From positions 20,774,898 to 20,838,897 of the forward strand of contig NW_024037076.1 in NCBI RefSeq assembly GCF_015706575.1: 64,000 nucleotides of DNA. Direction: 5' to 3'. Numbering within the stretch: position 1 is the first letter of the stretch; each line of letters begins with the position of its first letter. This DNA is from Patiria miniata (taxonomy: Eukaryota > Echinodermata > Asteroidea > Valvatida > Asterinidae). Below the pieces are notes generated by a model. It made no database searches and was not told where the DNA came from. It saw only the letters and a list, made by a program, of their open reading frames with translations. Below are positions 1 to 11,744 of this stretch, piece by piece. The translations under genes and the position numbers were made by a program.

Positions 1-586
1 CTGCGCTGTAATTCAATAATGCCTTATAAAGGGTACTTCATTTATGAAACATACAATTGATAAGATGCTTGCAATGCTTGTCTATAAATCAACTAGGTGG
101 TAAACTCTTTAAGAATATAAATGCGCAAAAATAATTCCATAAACCTAATTTTATTTTACAATTATGGCCTACATCTCACAGATGATACATTGTCTACAAA
201 CAAGCTTCATATTTGCATTGGAAGATATAAACCCTATACGTTTAGGTGGAGTCAGAGGCCGTATAGTTCATGCTTGGATAGGCACGATCGATGCTCTTGA
301 GAATCCATTGTTACACATTAAAACAAAGAACAACCTCCAAGTTACCTGCAACGCATAAAACATTTAAACACAAAGGTTTCTCAACATTTGCCTGGTTCGG
401 TAATAATTGGAACACCGAATTATTATCACGCCCCATGATTTCTTTATTACCAAGGCCAGTACGGTTTTGTCAACTCGGGATCATTACATAATCCTATTTC
501 TTCACGTGCGACGACAATGATAATCGGTATATTTGTCGAAGGATTTAAACGTTCTTTTGTGTTTTACCGCAACGAAACCGCAAGTC
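1..586. other. No gene seen
   Basis: AT-rich unique-looking sequence. The two short overlapping reading frames (164-358 and 291-491) lack recognisable domains, and I see no RNA gene or repeat structure. Confidence 0.5.
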
Positions 587-1665
587 GCGTTCCCACTTAT
601 GCTTGATCCACCTTTTCGTACGGAAATGTTGGGTCCGAAAGGTCACTGAGTTCGGAATTACGCGCGCTCTGTGGGAGTGCCATTGTTGCAAGGTTGCATG
701 CTAGGCCAGGATGGGTCAGTTTTCAAACAGCACTATCAGAATTCATAGACAAAAATTACGCGAATTCACAACATAAATCACGGATCCGTAGAGGATCCGT
801 GCGTGCATAAATTAAAAGGTGAAATCCAACGGAGCCGCTCACGTGTGACATCACGGCAGAAACCAATGCATCGATAAGGGATTCCCTGGTTCTGAAGCTT
901 CTCATTGGTTAGAAACGGTCACATGATGTACTACGACATCATTTTCCAATTTTCTATAATCAATACTTCAGATTTGTCACCTCCCGTACGTACCGCTTTA
1001 TCGGCACTATTCTCATGGCATACTCGTAAGCTTTTCAATGATTCTGTGCCAAAGTGAAGTCTTTTGGTGAGTGTGGACTCAGAGTCATTTATGGATGGAA
1101 AAATAAGTAAAATTTCAGGAATGAAAAAGGTTTAGTAATGGACGAACACGCAACAAAAATAAGGCCTATAGTGTAGTTTTAGGATACCACGTGCGCTTTT
1201 GCATGCGCGGTGCTAGCCTGTAGTTCAGCGGTTGTTTATTGTGCATGTTGTATACGCTGGAAATGTTCACATGAGCTACACGTCTGAAAACGTGTTTCTT
1301 AATTCGTTCATGAAACCGCAACATTTTCGCGCCACTCGGATGTTAACAGATCAAATTGCCGGATCAGATCCACCTTTTGCGTTCCCATCTGATCGTGATC
1401 CGGCAATTGCTGGATCTGATCCACCAATTGGGGGATCTGTATCCTGGTCCAGAGGTGGATCAGAATCCACCTTATAACGGTTAGCGTTCCCACTACACAC
1501 AATTGCCGGATCTTGATCCACCAATTGGGGGATCTGATCCGGCAATTTGGCAAAAGGTGGATCAGATCCCCCAATTGGTGGATCAAGTGGGAACGGGGTC
1601 GTTAACACGATCACACCAAAATGCCGGATCTTGATCCACCTTTTTTCCAATTCAAGTGGGAACGC
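587..1665. repeat. Candidate element bounded by 12-bp inverted repeat GCGTTCCCACTT
   Basis: A perfect 12-bp inverted repeat is present at 587-598 (GCGTTCCCACTT) and 1654-1665 (AAGTGGGAACGC). Related GCGTTCCCA sites also occur inside, near 1379 and 1486, so the outer pair may be part of a dispersed motif rather than true element ends. The interior from 1340 to 1650 is dominated by GGATC palindromes. No protein is encoded. I could not identify a target-site duplication, so the element interpretation is tentative. Confidence 0.35.
1345..1650. repeat. Dense GGATC / CCAATTGG palindrome cluster
   Basis: About 300 bp are built from alternating short words in both orientations: TGGATC, GATCCACC, CCGGATC, CAATTGCCGG and CCAATTGG. 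The sequence can fold on itself at many registers. Reading frames on both strands here only repeat DPPIGGS-like peptides and are by-products of the repeat. Confidence 0.7.
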
Positions 1666-2280
1666 GTAGGTGACACAAATCTCCGCTAATGAATAGTACC
1701 GTATACTTAGCCGGCAACTACGTCAAGGTTTTTCAGTCAATGTTTAGTACTTGATTTAAAGGGAATGCACATCATTGGCTTATGCTGTAATTTTCAGAAA
1801 TGAACTATCTGAGAGGTTTGTATAATAGATCAAATATTGTTACACTGACATTTTTGAAGTTTGGTGTTCGAATAGGTTGGAAAAACCAAGAAAAACAAAA
1901 ATGTTCAAGTAGTCTGGTTCCCCGACTCCACAAAAGATAAAATTGATCAATTTATAGATGATGGAAAATAAGGCAAGGGAACCAGTCTAGCTGGCTTGCA
2001 CCCGCTCATCATGAACATGTAACCAATAGCAAACGAAATTTGGACTGAAAAAATGGTAAATTTGGAGCAGTAGTTGAAAACTTGTTGGTTTTTCCAACGC
2101 TGGTCGGCCGACCACCGTTGGAAATGTTTACAAAAATACCATTTTCTTGAAAATGACTTCACACCAAGTGCCATAATTTTACAAGATGCTTGAGACTGTC
2201 ATTTACCAACATCCTAGTAAGGTATTTCGTAAACACTTGGTAGTTTTATTTTTCGATGTTTGCAAATGTTGTATATTCCC
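1666..2280. other. No gene seen
   Basis: Unique-looking AT-rich DNA up to the TTAA that borders the next element. The single short frame at 1947-2174 shows no domain. Confidence 0.4.
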
Positions 2281-2284
2281 TTAA

Positions 2285-4919
2285 GGGTACACACCGGTAA
2301 ATCGATCCGCCAAGCTCATGAATAAAAGTTATACCCTCAAAATATTCTATATTAGAGAGTTCTGAGCGCCGTAAAATTGGGGAATTGAAGAGATATGGTA
2401 GTGAACCTCTGGCCCGGACTTGGGGCTTCCAATTCTGAGCATTTTGGATGCTATTGGGCTCGAAAGTGGCGTTATTTTGCCATGTTGTGTAGGGATCGTT
2501 TTTCAAGATGGCTACTTTTCCGCTTTGGGGAAAATAGGGGTCGTCTTCTTTGCGTGAAAATATCTCGAAAAGTCAATGGTCAACCCACCATAAATTGAAA
2601 AGAAAATGAAAGACGACACATTGATCATCATTTTATTGTGCAGCTTGAATACCTGTGAGAGTTTTGAGTATTTTTAAAAGAATTTTGAAGTACGGGCATT
2701 TAGCACTAGTGTCTATGGGAGTTTATTTGCAGGTATGCACCCTATAAAGAATCACAAAGATGGCCGTTTCGCGCATGCGCTGTGCCGCGGCAGTGGTCTT
2801 TACAGTGGGCGGAACCTACGGGGAGGGGGAAAAAGTGTTTTAAAGGTATCAACAAGGGTTTTTTTCCGTAACGGATGCTTCCAAATCATAAGGGAGCAGT
2901 AGGCTATCACCCGATTACAACAATTGATAGTTGAAAAGGGGGGGGGGGGCATTTTGAGCTTAAAAGTAGCTGGAACTCAATTTATTGTCGCTGGGGGCGC
3001 TCTACAGCTTAGCAGGGGCAAAACAATCACTATTTTCGGGCTTAATATCGACCTCGGATAATATTTTTCTTTCATTTTTTTTTCAAAATATTGACTTTGG
3101 AGATATTCTGCTTGTCCTGAATGTGATTTTGTGTTAAAATTTAAAAGTTGCCTGCTATTATAAAGAATCACAAAGATGGCCGTTTCGCGCATGCGCTGTG
3201 CCGCGGCAGTGGTCTTTACAGTGGGCGGAACCTACGGGGAGGGGGAAAAGTGTTTTAAAGGTATCAACAAGGGTTTTTTTCCGTAACGGATGCTTCCAAA
3301 TCATAAGGGAGCAGTAGGCTATCACCCGATTACAACAATTGATAGTTGAAAAGGGGGGGGGGGAGGGGGGGCATTTTGAGCTTAAAAGTAGCTGGAACTC
3401 AATTTATTGTCGCTGGGGGCGCTCTACAGCTTAGCAGGGGCAAAACAATCACTATTTTCGGGCTTAATATCGACCTCGGATAATATTTTTCTTTCATTTT
3501 TTTTTCAAAATATTGACTTTGGAGATATTCTGCTTGTCCTGAATGTGATTTTGTGTTAAAATTTAAAAGTTGCCTGCTATTATAGGGTACACACCGGTAA
3601 ATCGATCCGCCAAGCTCATGAATAAAAGTTATACCCTCAAAATATTCTATATTAGAGAGTTCTGAGCGCCGTAAAATTGGGGAATTGAAGAGATATGGTA
3701 GTGAACCTCTGGCCCGGACTTGGGGCTTCCAATTCTGAGCATTTTGGATGCTATTGGGCTCGAAAGTGGCGTTATTTTGCCATGTTGTGGAGGGATCGTT
3801 TTTCAAGATGGCTACTTTTCCGCTTTGGGGAAAATAGGGGTCGTCTTCTTTGCGTGAAAATATCTCGAAAAGTCAATGGTCAACCCACCATAAATTGAAA
3901 AGAAAATGAAAGACGACACATTGATCATCATTTTATTGTGCAGCTTGAATACCTGTGAGAGTTTTGAGTATTTTTAAAAGAATTTTGAAGTACGGGCATT
4001 TAGCACTAGTGTCTATGGGAGTTTATTTGCAGGTATGCACCCTATAAAGAATCACAAAGATGGCCGTTTCGCGCATGCGCTGTGCCGCGGCAGTGGTCTT
4101 TACAGTGGGCGGAACCTACGGGGAGGGGGAAAAGTGTTTTAAAGGTATCAACAAGGGTTTTTTTCCGTAACGGATGCTTCCAAATCATAAGGGAGCAGTA
4201 GGCTATCACCCGATTACAACAATTGATAGTTGAAAAGGGGGGGGGGGGCATTTTGAGCTTAAAAGTAGCTGGAACTCAATTTATTGTCGCTGGGGGCGCT
4301 CTACAGCTTAGCAGGGGCAAAACAATCACTATTTTCGGGCTTAATATCGACCTCGGATAATATTTTTCTTTCATTTTTTTTTCAAAATATTGACTTTGGA
4401 GATATTCTGCTTGTCCTGAATGTGATTTTGTGTTAAAATTTAAAAGTTGCCTGCTATTATAGGGTACACACCGGTAAATCGATCCGCCAAGCTCATGAAT
4501 AAAAGTTATACCCTCAAAATATTCTATATTAGAGAGTTCTGAGCGCCGTAAAATTGGGGAATTGAAGAGATATGGTAGTGAACCTCTGGCCCGGACTTGG
4601 GGCTTCCAATTCTGAGCATTTTGGATGCTAGTGGGCTCGAAAGTGGCGTTATTTTGCCATGTTGTGGAGGGATCGTTTTTCAAGATGGCTACTTTTCCGC
4701 TTTGGGGAAAATAGGGGTCGTCTTCTTTGCGTGAAAATATCTCGAAAAGTCAATGGTCAACCCACCATAAATTGAAAAGAAAATGAAAGACGACACATTG
4801 ATCATCATTTTATTGTGCAGCTTGAATACCTGTGAGAGTTTTGAGTATTTTTAAAAGAATTTTGAAGTACGGGCATTTAGCACTAGTGTCTATGGGAGTT
4901 TATTTGCAGGTATGCACCC
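2285..4919. mobile_element. Composite TTAA-flanked (piggyBac-like) non-autonomous element, A-B-B-A-B-A
   Basis: The element is bordered by TTAA at 2281-2284 and 4920-4923. Its ends form an imperfect 11-bp TIR, GGGTACACACC at the left and GGTATGCACCC at the right. Inside are three near-identical 458-bp A blocks (2285-2742, 3585-4042, 4462-4919) and three B blocks of about 412-418 bp (2747-3158, 3163-3580, 4047-4457), in the order A-B-B-A-B-A. Every internal junction carries the tetramer TATA where the outer flanks have TTAA. B copies differ mainly in poly-G length. No transposase is present, and the 135-codon minus frames spanning A/B junctions are repeats of repeat sequence. The piggyBac assignment rests only on TTAA plus a GGG/CCC terminus; Kolobok-type elements also use TTAA. 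Confidence 0.75.
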
Positions 4920-4923
4920 TTAA

Positions 4924-5257
4924 GTACATGATACTTGAGCTCCAGAACCCCTCCGGCGGATAATCCTTCGTCCGTCGTACAGCACAGTGACCTTACTTGC
5001 CATCGTAGCATGGGGTAAGCTTACGACCAGTTGAGCGGGTAGTATTTTTATGTAGGTGTTGTTTGTTTATTTCATATCTAAACATGGCCCCGATGCGTTG
5101 GATCGATCGACTAGAGTACCAATGAACGGCAACGAATTTGGTTCAATATATATAAATACATCATGGTGTAGACCTAATTTAACTATCTAGGCCTACACGT
5201 CATCCCAGACGCGTTGGAACATTGAAGAATGAGGATTAAATAGTGTACCCCTATTAT
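4924..5257. other. No gene seen
   Basis: Single-copy-looking spacer between two transposon-like elements. No frame or structured RNA recognised. Confidence 0.4.
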
Positions 5258-5262
5258 TAGCT

Positions 5263-5886
5263 CAGTGGCGTAGCAAGCCAAGCGGGGGGGGGGGGGGTAA
5301 TCTGCTCCACAATATTTTGAACGACTGCCAAAGTTTCCATTCAAGTGCCCTTTTTGCACCAGTGTTTACCCCCCCCGCCGCAATATTATTTTGTAGAGAG
5401 TGCCCTTTTCCCCCTCTTTTTTTTAAAGTGCCTTTTGTTTAATCAGTGCCCTTATTATTACTTTTATTTAACAAGTGCCCTTTTTTACCAGCGGTCTTTT
5501 ACGAGTGACCTTTTTAGAATTTCGCGCCACCATTTCATTCCTAAATCAGGACTAAACGTTTGATTGGTCAATTCGAATGTAGTGCATTGTAATGCAACAA
5601 CTTAGCCGGGCTCGATATCACGTAACATGATACACATTTTTAATAATCCATTGTCTATGACGCGCAACGGGTGAATGACCGAAGACCCGATATAGAAAGC
5701 GTCCGTTGATTGGTCAAAATCCAGGAGGTCAAGAGGCGGGGTCTTGCCTAATTAATCAGCGAATCTGCTCGCAGATATACGGCATTCGCCGTGGTCAATT
5801 ACATAGACTACGGCAATGGTGCCGCCCTGAAAAAAAACTGTTTACCCCCCCCCCCCCCCCATAAAAATGACATTCCTACGCCTCTG
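5263..5886. mobile_element. TIR element with poly-G/poly-C subterminal tracts
   Basis: The left end reads CAGTGGCGTAG and the right end CTACGCCTCTG, an imperfect inverted repeat. The pentamer TAGCT lies immediately outside on both sides (5258-5262 and 5887-5891) and is the candidate target duplication. Just inside each end is a run of G (left) or C (right), so the ends would pair over a longer stretch. No transposase frame is visible. The same terminal words occur in the larger element at 18525-20003. Confidence 0.6.
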
Positions 5887-5891
5887 TAGCT

Positions 5892-8203
5892 CCTAGACGC
5901 CTTATCGGGAAAAGGATGCGATGAAGGAAAGTTGCTCCTGGTGCCATACTGAACCCTTCACGACGAACGAATGATTTTACGTATTCCGTGGGAGGGATTT
6001 CCTTCGGATTTTTCGCCCACTTTCGCCAGTCCCCGATCAATTAAAGCGCGCACATTCATGCGAGGGAAAATTTGCTGAATACGAGCTTTGACAGTACAAT
6101 ACAGTACTCAGTTAAGACGACCGCTTTTTGGGGGGCCCAGTTACGTGCATATGCATTGATATCAATTTATTTACAACGAACATTAAACAAAAATTGAGAA
6201 AGATGCATTCACGTGCTGTTTTTCAGTGAGACCACTCACTTTAGAGAGGTGGTATGTCCACTACGTTGCGATGATAACGCTTTTAATGCTAAATCCTGCG
6301 CTGGGGGTTTCCACGCCACCCCGGCAACACGTGATTCGCGCTCAACGCAACGGTGCGGTCGTGATGCGGCGCTCTCTCGCGGTGGCGGGTTAAAAAGGTC
6401 AATATTAAAATGTCGTTCCAGGGCTCATCATTTTTTCTTGTGGAATGCCAAGATAAAATTCCAACTTGACTGTTTCTTGGGTGATTACGGTTAGAAATCA
6501 TTATGTCAAAAATTATTGCAAGAGAAAGGGCAACCCCGTGTAAAATGGCCACAGAAGGGTCGCAGAGGGGTCCAAGCTCACAGACAAAATGACGTACTTC
6601 TCGGCTTTATAGGCGTTTGCGGTCCTCGTGCCGTAATGCATGTATGTGTTTTAATGTGTGTTTACTCATTTAATTTAGCTTTCGTATACATATACATGTA
6701 CATAGTTCGATGGAAAAATACTTTAATTTCGTTCTACAATGTCTTTGGGCTCTATTGTTGATTTCCATTTCAAATTTGCACCAATAGATTTCACTTTTTG
6801 TGTCGTGTATTTCATAAATGTATACGTATTCTAATTCTTCCTGGTGTCAACAAATTAGTCTCTTGTGGATTGATCACTTGTTTGGCCATTCATTGAATGC
6901 TTTTGTCATTTCATTTCATATAGCAAGCAGAAACGTTGCGGATATAAATATATCCGATATTTTTTACTTTCTTTGAGTTACCAATTTGTCAATTTGTGAG
7001 ATTTTTATCCTGTTCTATTCCTCAGTGAAAATGGGTAATTTGTCATTTATATTCTGTTAATGTGCTCTATAAGTTCCAATAAAGATGAACGTGAAAATCA
7101 TCAAGGGCATTAACATAAAACATATTCATCGTCGTTTTGCGATGATTTCGCTTTCATTTGAATAAAAGGTGAACAGAAATACATGTAAGCACTATACTTG
7201 CTGTGGATTCATTGTTTCATGTTAAGGAGCATTGAATTGGGCACGGACACTGAGCAGCCTTATTATGGCGACGGACGGTAATTTTCATCTTTCAATTACG
7301 TCGCTTACCGTGCATATGCACGTACTGAATGAAAAATTAACCAATGCACTAAAGTGAATGCCCAAAAGAAACCCAAGACACTGCCAATTTCCACACGAGA
7401 CGAATTTGCCGAAACGATTGGACTGTGATATAATGCTTCATTCTTGAACTACATATAGGGTTGGCGATTTTTTTTAAATTAAACAACCCAGATTGGTAAA
7501 ATTTTAATCTGATTTGTTTTTATTTCAATCGGATTTTTAACTGTTTTTTTTTTAACTTTCAAAGCATTGATTTGTCTCAGAATTTGTCCAAATCTTCCCA
7601 TGCACCCTTACACCCACCAACAAGGAATTTTCAGGTTCTCTTATACCCATCATCCACAAAATTCAATTCAGTATTCGGAAAATTCCAGACAAATATTCCC
7701 GATAAGTGATAAGTGCCTTTGAAAAAAATTGTGCTGAATCAGTGATTAAAACAAATCACTTTATTTCATGTATACACAGTATAGTCAACCTCATTGATAC
7801 AAGGGTAAATAAATACTGAAGAAACTTTAAAGTTGATGGCCAAGTTGATTGATAACGGTTGAGATACATTGTGTGCGCACTGGTCAATGAAAAAAAGTGT
7901 TAGTTATGGTACAACAAAAACGACAGCACTGATCCTTAGGCAATAGGTGGCGTTTTTCGCTTTCCACGGGACGTAAAAAATACCAGCCAATCGCGAAAAA
8001 CAGGGTTTTCGAGAAAAACAAACAAAACGTGAAAAAAGACACTTTATGTTAAGCCCGCTGATCACGCGGTAACTTTAGGACTGTGCTTTTGTTGCGGCTG
8101 CCAATTTCCAGTGGGGGGATCTATTGTTCTCAATGATTATGATCTACGTTTAAAAGTCTGCATGCACGTATCTAATTAAGCAGGCTCTGTCACAGTGATC
8201 TAA
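5892..8203. other. No gene seen; AT-rich spacer
   Basis: About 2.3 kb without a recognisable gene. Frames at 6213-6494, 6289-6552 and 6516-6761 overlap on opposite strands and show no domain. An AATAAA near 7079 could be a fortuitous poly(A) signal. Homopolymer T and AT runs are common around 7460-7560. Confidence 0.4.
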
Positions 8204-9100
8204 AGCCCTGTCACACCTTTGCGTATCCTAATTCCTTATGAGTTCCTTATCAAAAATTTTCAATACGCAGCCGTACGCTCAATTAACGTCGAAATGTTTT
8301 GATCACTTTTACTTATGTGCGACGCACATCTAGCGTACAAGTAACGAATTCAGCGCATCCATTGCGTATGAGATGCGTATGAGTTGCGTATGCAGTGCAC
8401 AACATTATTTTTTTGGGCTGCGAATAGGTCAGTATGCAGTGCGCCTGCCGAGCGTATTCCGGACGCACCCGACTTATGCCGACCGCACGCTTGACGCAAT
8501 ACGTCGGCATTCGCTGTGAGTTCGTTCAGCGTGCGCTGCAAGTACGCTATGTATACGTCCAATTATAGGCGGCTCATATGCTGACGGGGTGCGTGCCGGG
8601 AGGTCAGCGTATTACTGCGTATGAACCGCTTATCCCCCACGAACACATAGCGTACTCGTACCGTTGTCACATGAAAATCCGACTCCTAATCGGACCCCTA
8701 TTTCCCTATTATTGGTTGATCCCTCGCACGTGACAGGTCACTCTCCGGAATCGATCCTAAAAATAGCATAGTATCGTACTCACGCGTGCGCAGTACTACC
8801 AATGAGTCCACATTTCATGGAGTCGGATATTCACGCTACACCGTGCTCGACAGATGCGGGACCGATGCGCTGCGTATTTATAACTTATGACCTGCGTAAC
8901 AGCGTACGCAGCGTAGTTTTGTGCATGCCCAAAACTATCCGGCGTACTGGGCCGTACCATGCGTGTGCCTGCGTACATAAAACTTACACAAAACGATAGA
9001 GATGCATATGAGGTGCGTATTGTGCGTACGACTGCGTATGAAAAAAATGTCAATGCGCAACTCATAAGGAATTGGGATACGCAGAAGTGTGACAGGGCCC
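8204..9100. mobile_element. DNA-transposon derivative with long TIRs and GCGTA-rich interior
   Basis: The left end begins AGCCCTGTCACACC and continues through GCGTATCCTAATTCC. The right end mirrors it (GGAATTGGGATACGC, then AGAAGTGTGACAGGGC), giving imperfect TIRs of roughly 40 bp. The interior carries many short copies of GCGTATGA and TGCGTACG on both strands (clustered at 8360-8400 and 9000-9050), which may be subterminal binding-site-like repeats. The minus frame at 8796-9158 crosses the right end and is not a credible gene. Superfamily unresolved because the flanking duplication is ambiguous. Confidence 0.6.
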
Positions 9101-9327
9101 TAATATCGATGGTTTGAACCCTTATTTGTTTTTTTTTGTGCGCCGAAATTATGGGCATGATGGTTCGTTGTAATAGGACTTCAAGGGGAATTCAGGTATA
9201 GATGGCAGAGAATATAGACTTTCTCAGTATATGCTGATGATACAGTACTATTTTTAGACGGTCCAGAGCGTTCTATTGATAGAGCCTTTAAGATTCTTGG
9301 CGATTTTGCAAGTATTTCTAGTCTTAA

Positions 9328-9507
9328 GCCCGGTTCATACTTCACGCGAATGCGAATGCGAAGCGAATGTGACGTCATGGCACGTTCGCTGCGAATTTCG
9401 CCCGAGTTGAAATATGTTCAACTTTTACGAATTCGCAGCGCGAATACTTGCCACGACGTCACAAATTCGCGCTCGCTTTCGCTTTCGCGCCGAGTATGAA
9501 CCGGGCT
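9328..9507. mobile_element. 180-bp TTAA MITE inserted in the LINE reverse transcriptase
   Basis: The ends read GCCCGGTTCATAC and GTATGAACCGGGC, perfect 13-bp inverted repeats, with TTAA on each side (9324-9327 and 9508-9511). Removing the element and one TTAA rejoins the LINE frame between the SSL and KVNIDKT codons, which fixes both boundaries. The interior is rich in GCGAATGCG-type words and is nearly self-complementary. Confidence 0.85.
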
Positions 9508-9970
9508 TTAAAGTAAATATTGATAAAACCAATGCTGTGTGGATTGGTGGTAATAAGGGTCGACAGAAAGGTCTATGTGATCATATTAATGTGAAGTGGG
9601 TTGGTCCTCAAGATTATTTTAGGGCACTTGGTATTGATTTTTCTACCAACCTTGATCATGACGACTGTGAATTATAACAGGGTTTTTGATTCTACTCGTG
9701 TAGTTTAATTGAACAGTGCATGGTCTAGAAGAAATTTAACCGTTCTTGGCCGTGTTGCAATAGTAGAGTCGCTTATATTTTATCCAAATTTACTTTCCTT
9801 ATTATGTCACTCACTGACCCACCGTCGTATTTAATTAAGAATCTGAATGTTATGTTGTATAAATTTATTTGGAAAGGTGGCGATAGAGTTGCTAGGAATC
9901 AGATGATTCAGAATTACAGTCATGGGGGAGTTAAGATGGTTGATTTGCGATCCTACATTAGTGCTCTTAA

Positions 9971-10647
9971 AGCCGGCCTCAGGTCGACCTTGCGACGACA
10001 CAGATCAGTCGGCGACTGACTTTTCAGCGAGCCTGAGCTACGACCGTCGGGAACATTTCAGTCACCGAATGTTTTGCGACCTGAGTATAACTGCGACGAT
10101 ATTAAGACGATCGGAATTAGTCGGCGCTCAAAAAAATCAAAAGTCGCAAGAGTAGAAAAATGTCAACTTCTACGACGACGTCGCAATCGTATGCGCATTA
10201 GCCAATCAGCACACTACACTGGCGCTCCGTGCACTCTGCGCAACATCACGCAGTACGCACCGCAGTACGCGTCAATATAAGGAGATTGTTTACCTACTCG
10301 CGAGAGGATCTTGCATACCACATATACCATGTTTAAAAAATGAAATAAAATTGTTCAACAAAATCATTGGAAATGTATAATTTTTGACTTGTGTCGACTT
10401 TTTAATCAAAGGTATTTGTGAATGGGAATACCGCAAATACATTTTAGACCGTATCAGGCAAATGTGCGCTGACAATGGCTCGAGCCGAACCGACCAAACA
10501 CCTGTTTACTCCTTTATTGGTATAGAAGCCACATGACTGTCTATGCTGTGGAATCGTGGTGGATCGTCGCGTCAGCATTATTTTTCTGCTTGATGCCGAC
10601 GATTCCGTCGTGGCGCAAGCAAATCGCAGGTCAACCTGAGGCCGGCT
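9971..10647. mobile_element. Second TTAA-type MITE in the same LINE (677 bp)
   Basis: The left end AGCCGGCCTCAGGTCGACCT is mirrored on the right by AGGTCAACCTGAGGCCGGCT. TTAA lies at 9967-9970; the right copy has decayed to TTAT (10648-10651). The insertion splits the LINE segment that would read ALK followed by TWIRRL. The interior is dense in TCGCAAG/GCGACG words and encodes nothing recognisable. TIR sequence differs from the neighbouring MITE, so these are independent families using the same target. Confidence 0.8.
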
Positions 10648-11744
10648 TTATAGTGTACTTGGATCCGTAGATTATTGAGCACTAAGGCCTCAGGTTGGCC
10701 CAGTTTGTTTTATAAGATTACTGAAATGGAGAATGTGCTTTTTGTGGAAGGCGGTCATTATGTTCTCAATGCTTGGAGTTCTTTTGTGCAATGCCATGTG
10801 TCAGTTATTCAGAATGATCCTCTTAGCAATGTTTTGTGAAAGAACCACAGAATTACGATTGGTAACAATTGCATTTTTTTTTACAAACACTGGGCCGGGC
10901 CAACAAAGGGGATAACTTTATGTCTGACCTACTTGACGATAATTTAAGGGGATTTTTTTTAGCTTGGAGGGCTTTATGTTAAAATTCAGTATTAGGACTA
11001 ACTTTCTAGAGTATGGTGGTGTCGTCAAGGCCGTCAACAATTCTTTTCGTAATTACTTAAAGAGGTTAAGTCAAATATTTGCTTTCCTTTTATCCCATTT
11101 AATTTTGAGACACTCTTGCTAGATAAAAAAGGTTCTACCCGTATCTATCATAATTTTACTTCAGTGAAAAAGGTTGCAAGTAAGTTCAATGATAAATGGG
11201 AAACCAAATTGAGTATCAATTTCCCTGCAACTAAATGGTCGGTTTTCTGCAGTATGCCCTTTACGATGACTTGTGATACAAAATTACGGCGGTTTCAACA
11301 CAGATTAGTTAATAGAATCCTGGGCGTCAATTCTTATTTGGTAAAGATTGGTAAAGGGGAGAACGACTTGTGTTCCTTCTGTCATGTAGAAAAGGAAACT
11401 CTGATTCACTTATTTTGCACTTGTGAGATTTCTTTATTGTTCTGGACCCAAATTAGTGATTGGATTAAGAAGACTTTGAATATTAATGTGCCTGTAGATT
11501 ACGAGATGATTTTATTTGGCGCACTTAGCAAAAACTGGAGCGCCCTTAACTTAAGTCTTCTCCTACGCCGTTACCATATTTACAAAATGAAGATGAATGA
11601 TAGAAAACCGGTTTTTTAGTATTTAAGAATGAGCTGAAACGATGCTATGTATTAGAAAAATTCATATTTACTACAAAATGGTAATCTTGCTAAATTTAAT
11701 GCGAAATGGGACCCATGTTCTCTTTTATGTAATGATTAATTTTT

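Larger units (their letters stand above)
9176..11744 (+). mobile_element. Decayed non-LTR retrotransposon (LINE, Tx1/L1-like) ORF2 remnant
   Basis: Fragments of one reverse transcriptase polyprotein read in order on the plus strand. The catalytic YADD motif followed by TVLFLDG lies at about 9225-9260, with a 2-bp frameshift just before it. Next come a connecting region ending near 9676, the segment with YKFIWKGG and HGGVKMVD (about 9850-9945), the WIRRLLST segment (about 10660), and the C-terminal zf-RVT-type domain at 11116-11619, with conserved RRFQHRLVNRIL and CSFCHVEKETLIHLF motifs. The last residues run on past a stop to about 11740. The N-terminal endonuclease and most of the RT are missing. 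Two MITEs interrupt it (9328-9507 and 9971-10647), and there are several further stops and frameshifts, so it is dead. Clade assignment is by motif resemblance only. Confidence 0.8.

Noticed and set aside
3399..4683. 135-codon minus frames repeated in the composite element
   Set aside because: They span A/B block junctions and exist only because the blocks are duplicated. There is no domain, and the first block arrangement breaks the frame.
11116..11619. 167-codon frame as an independent zinc-finger gene
   Set aside because: It matches the C-terminal zf-RVT-type domain of a LINE and follows other pieces of the same reverse transcriptase upstream.
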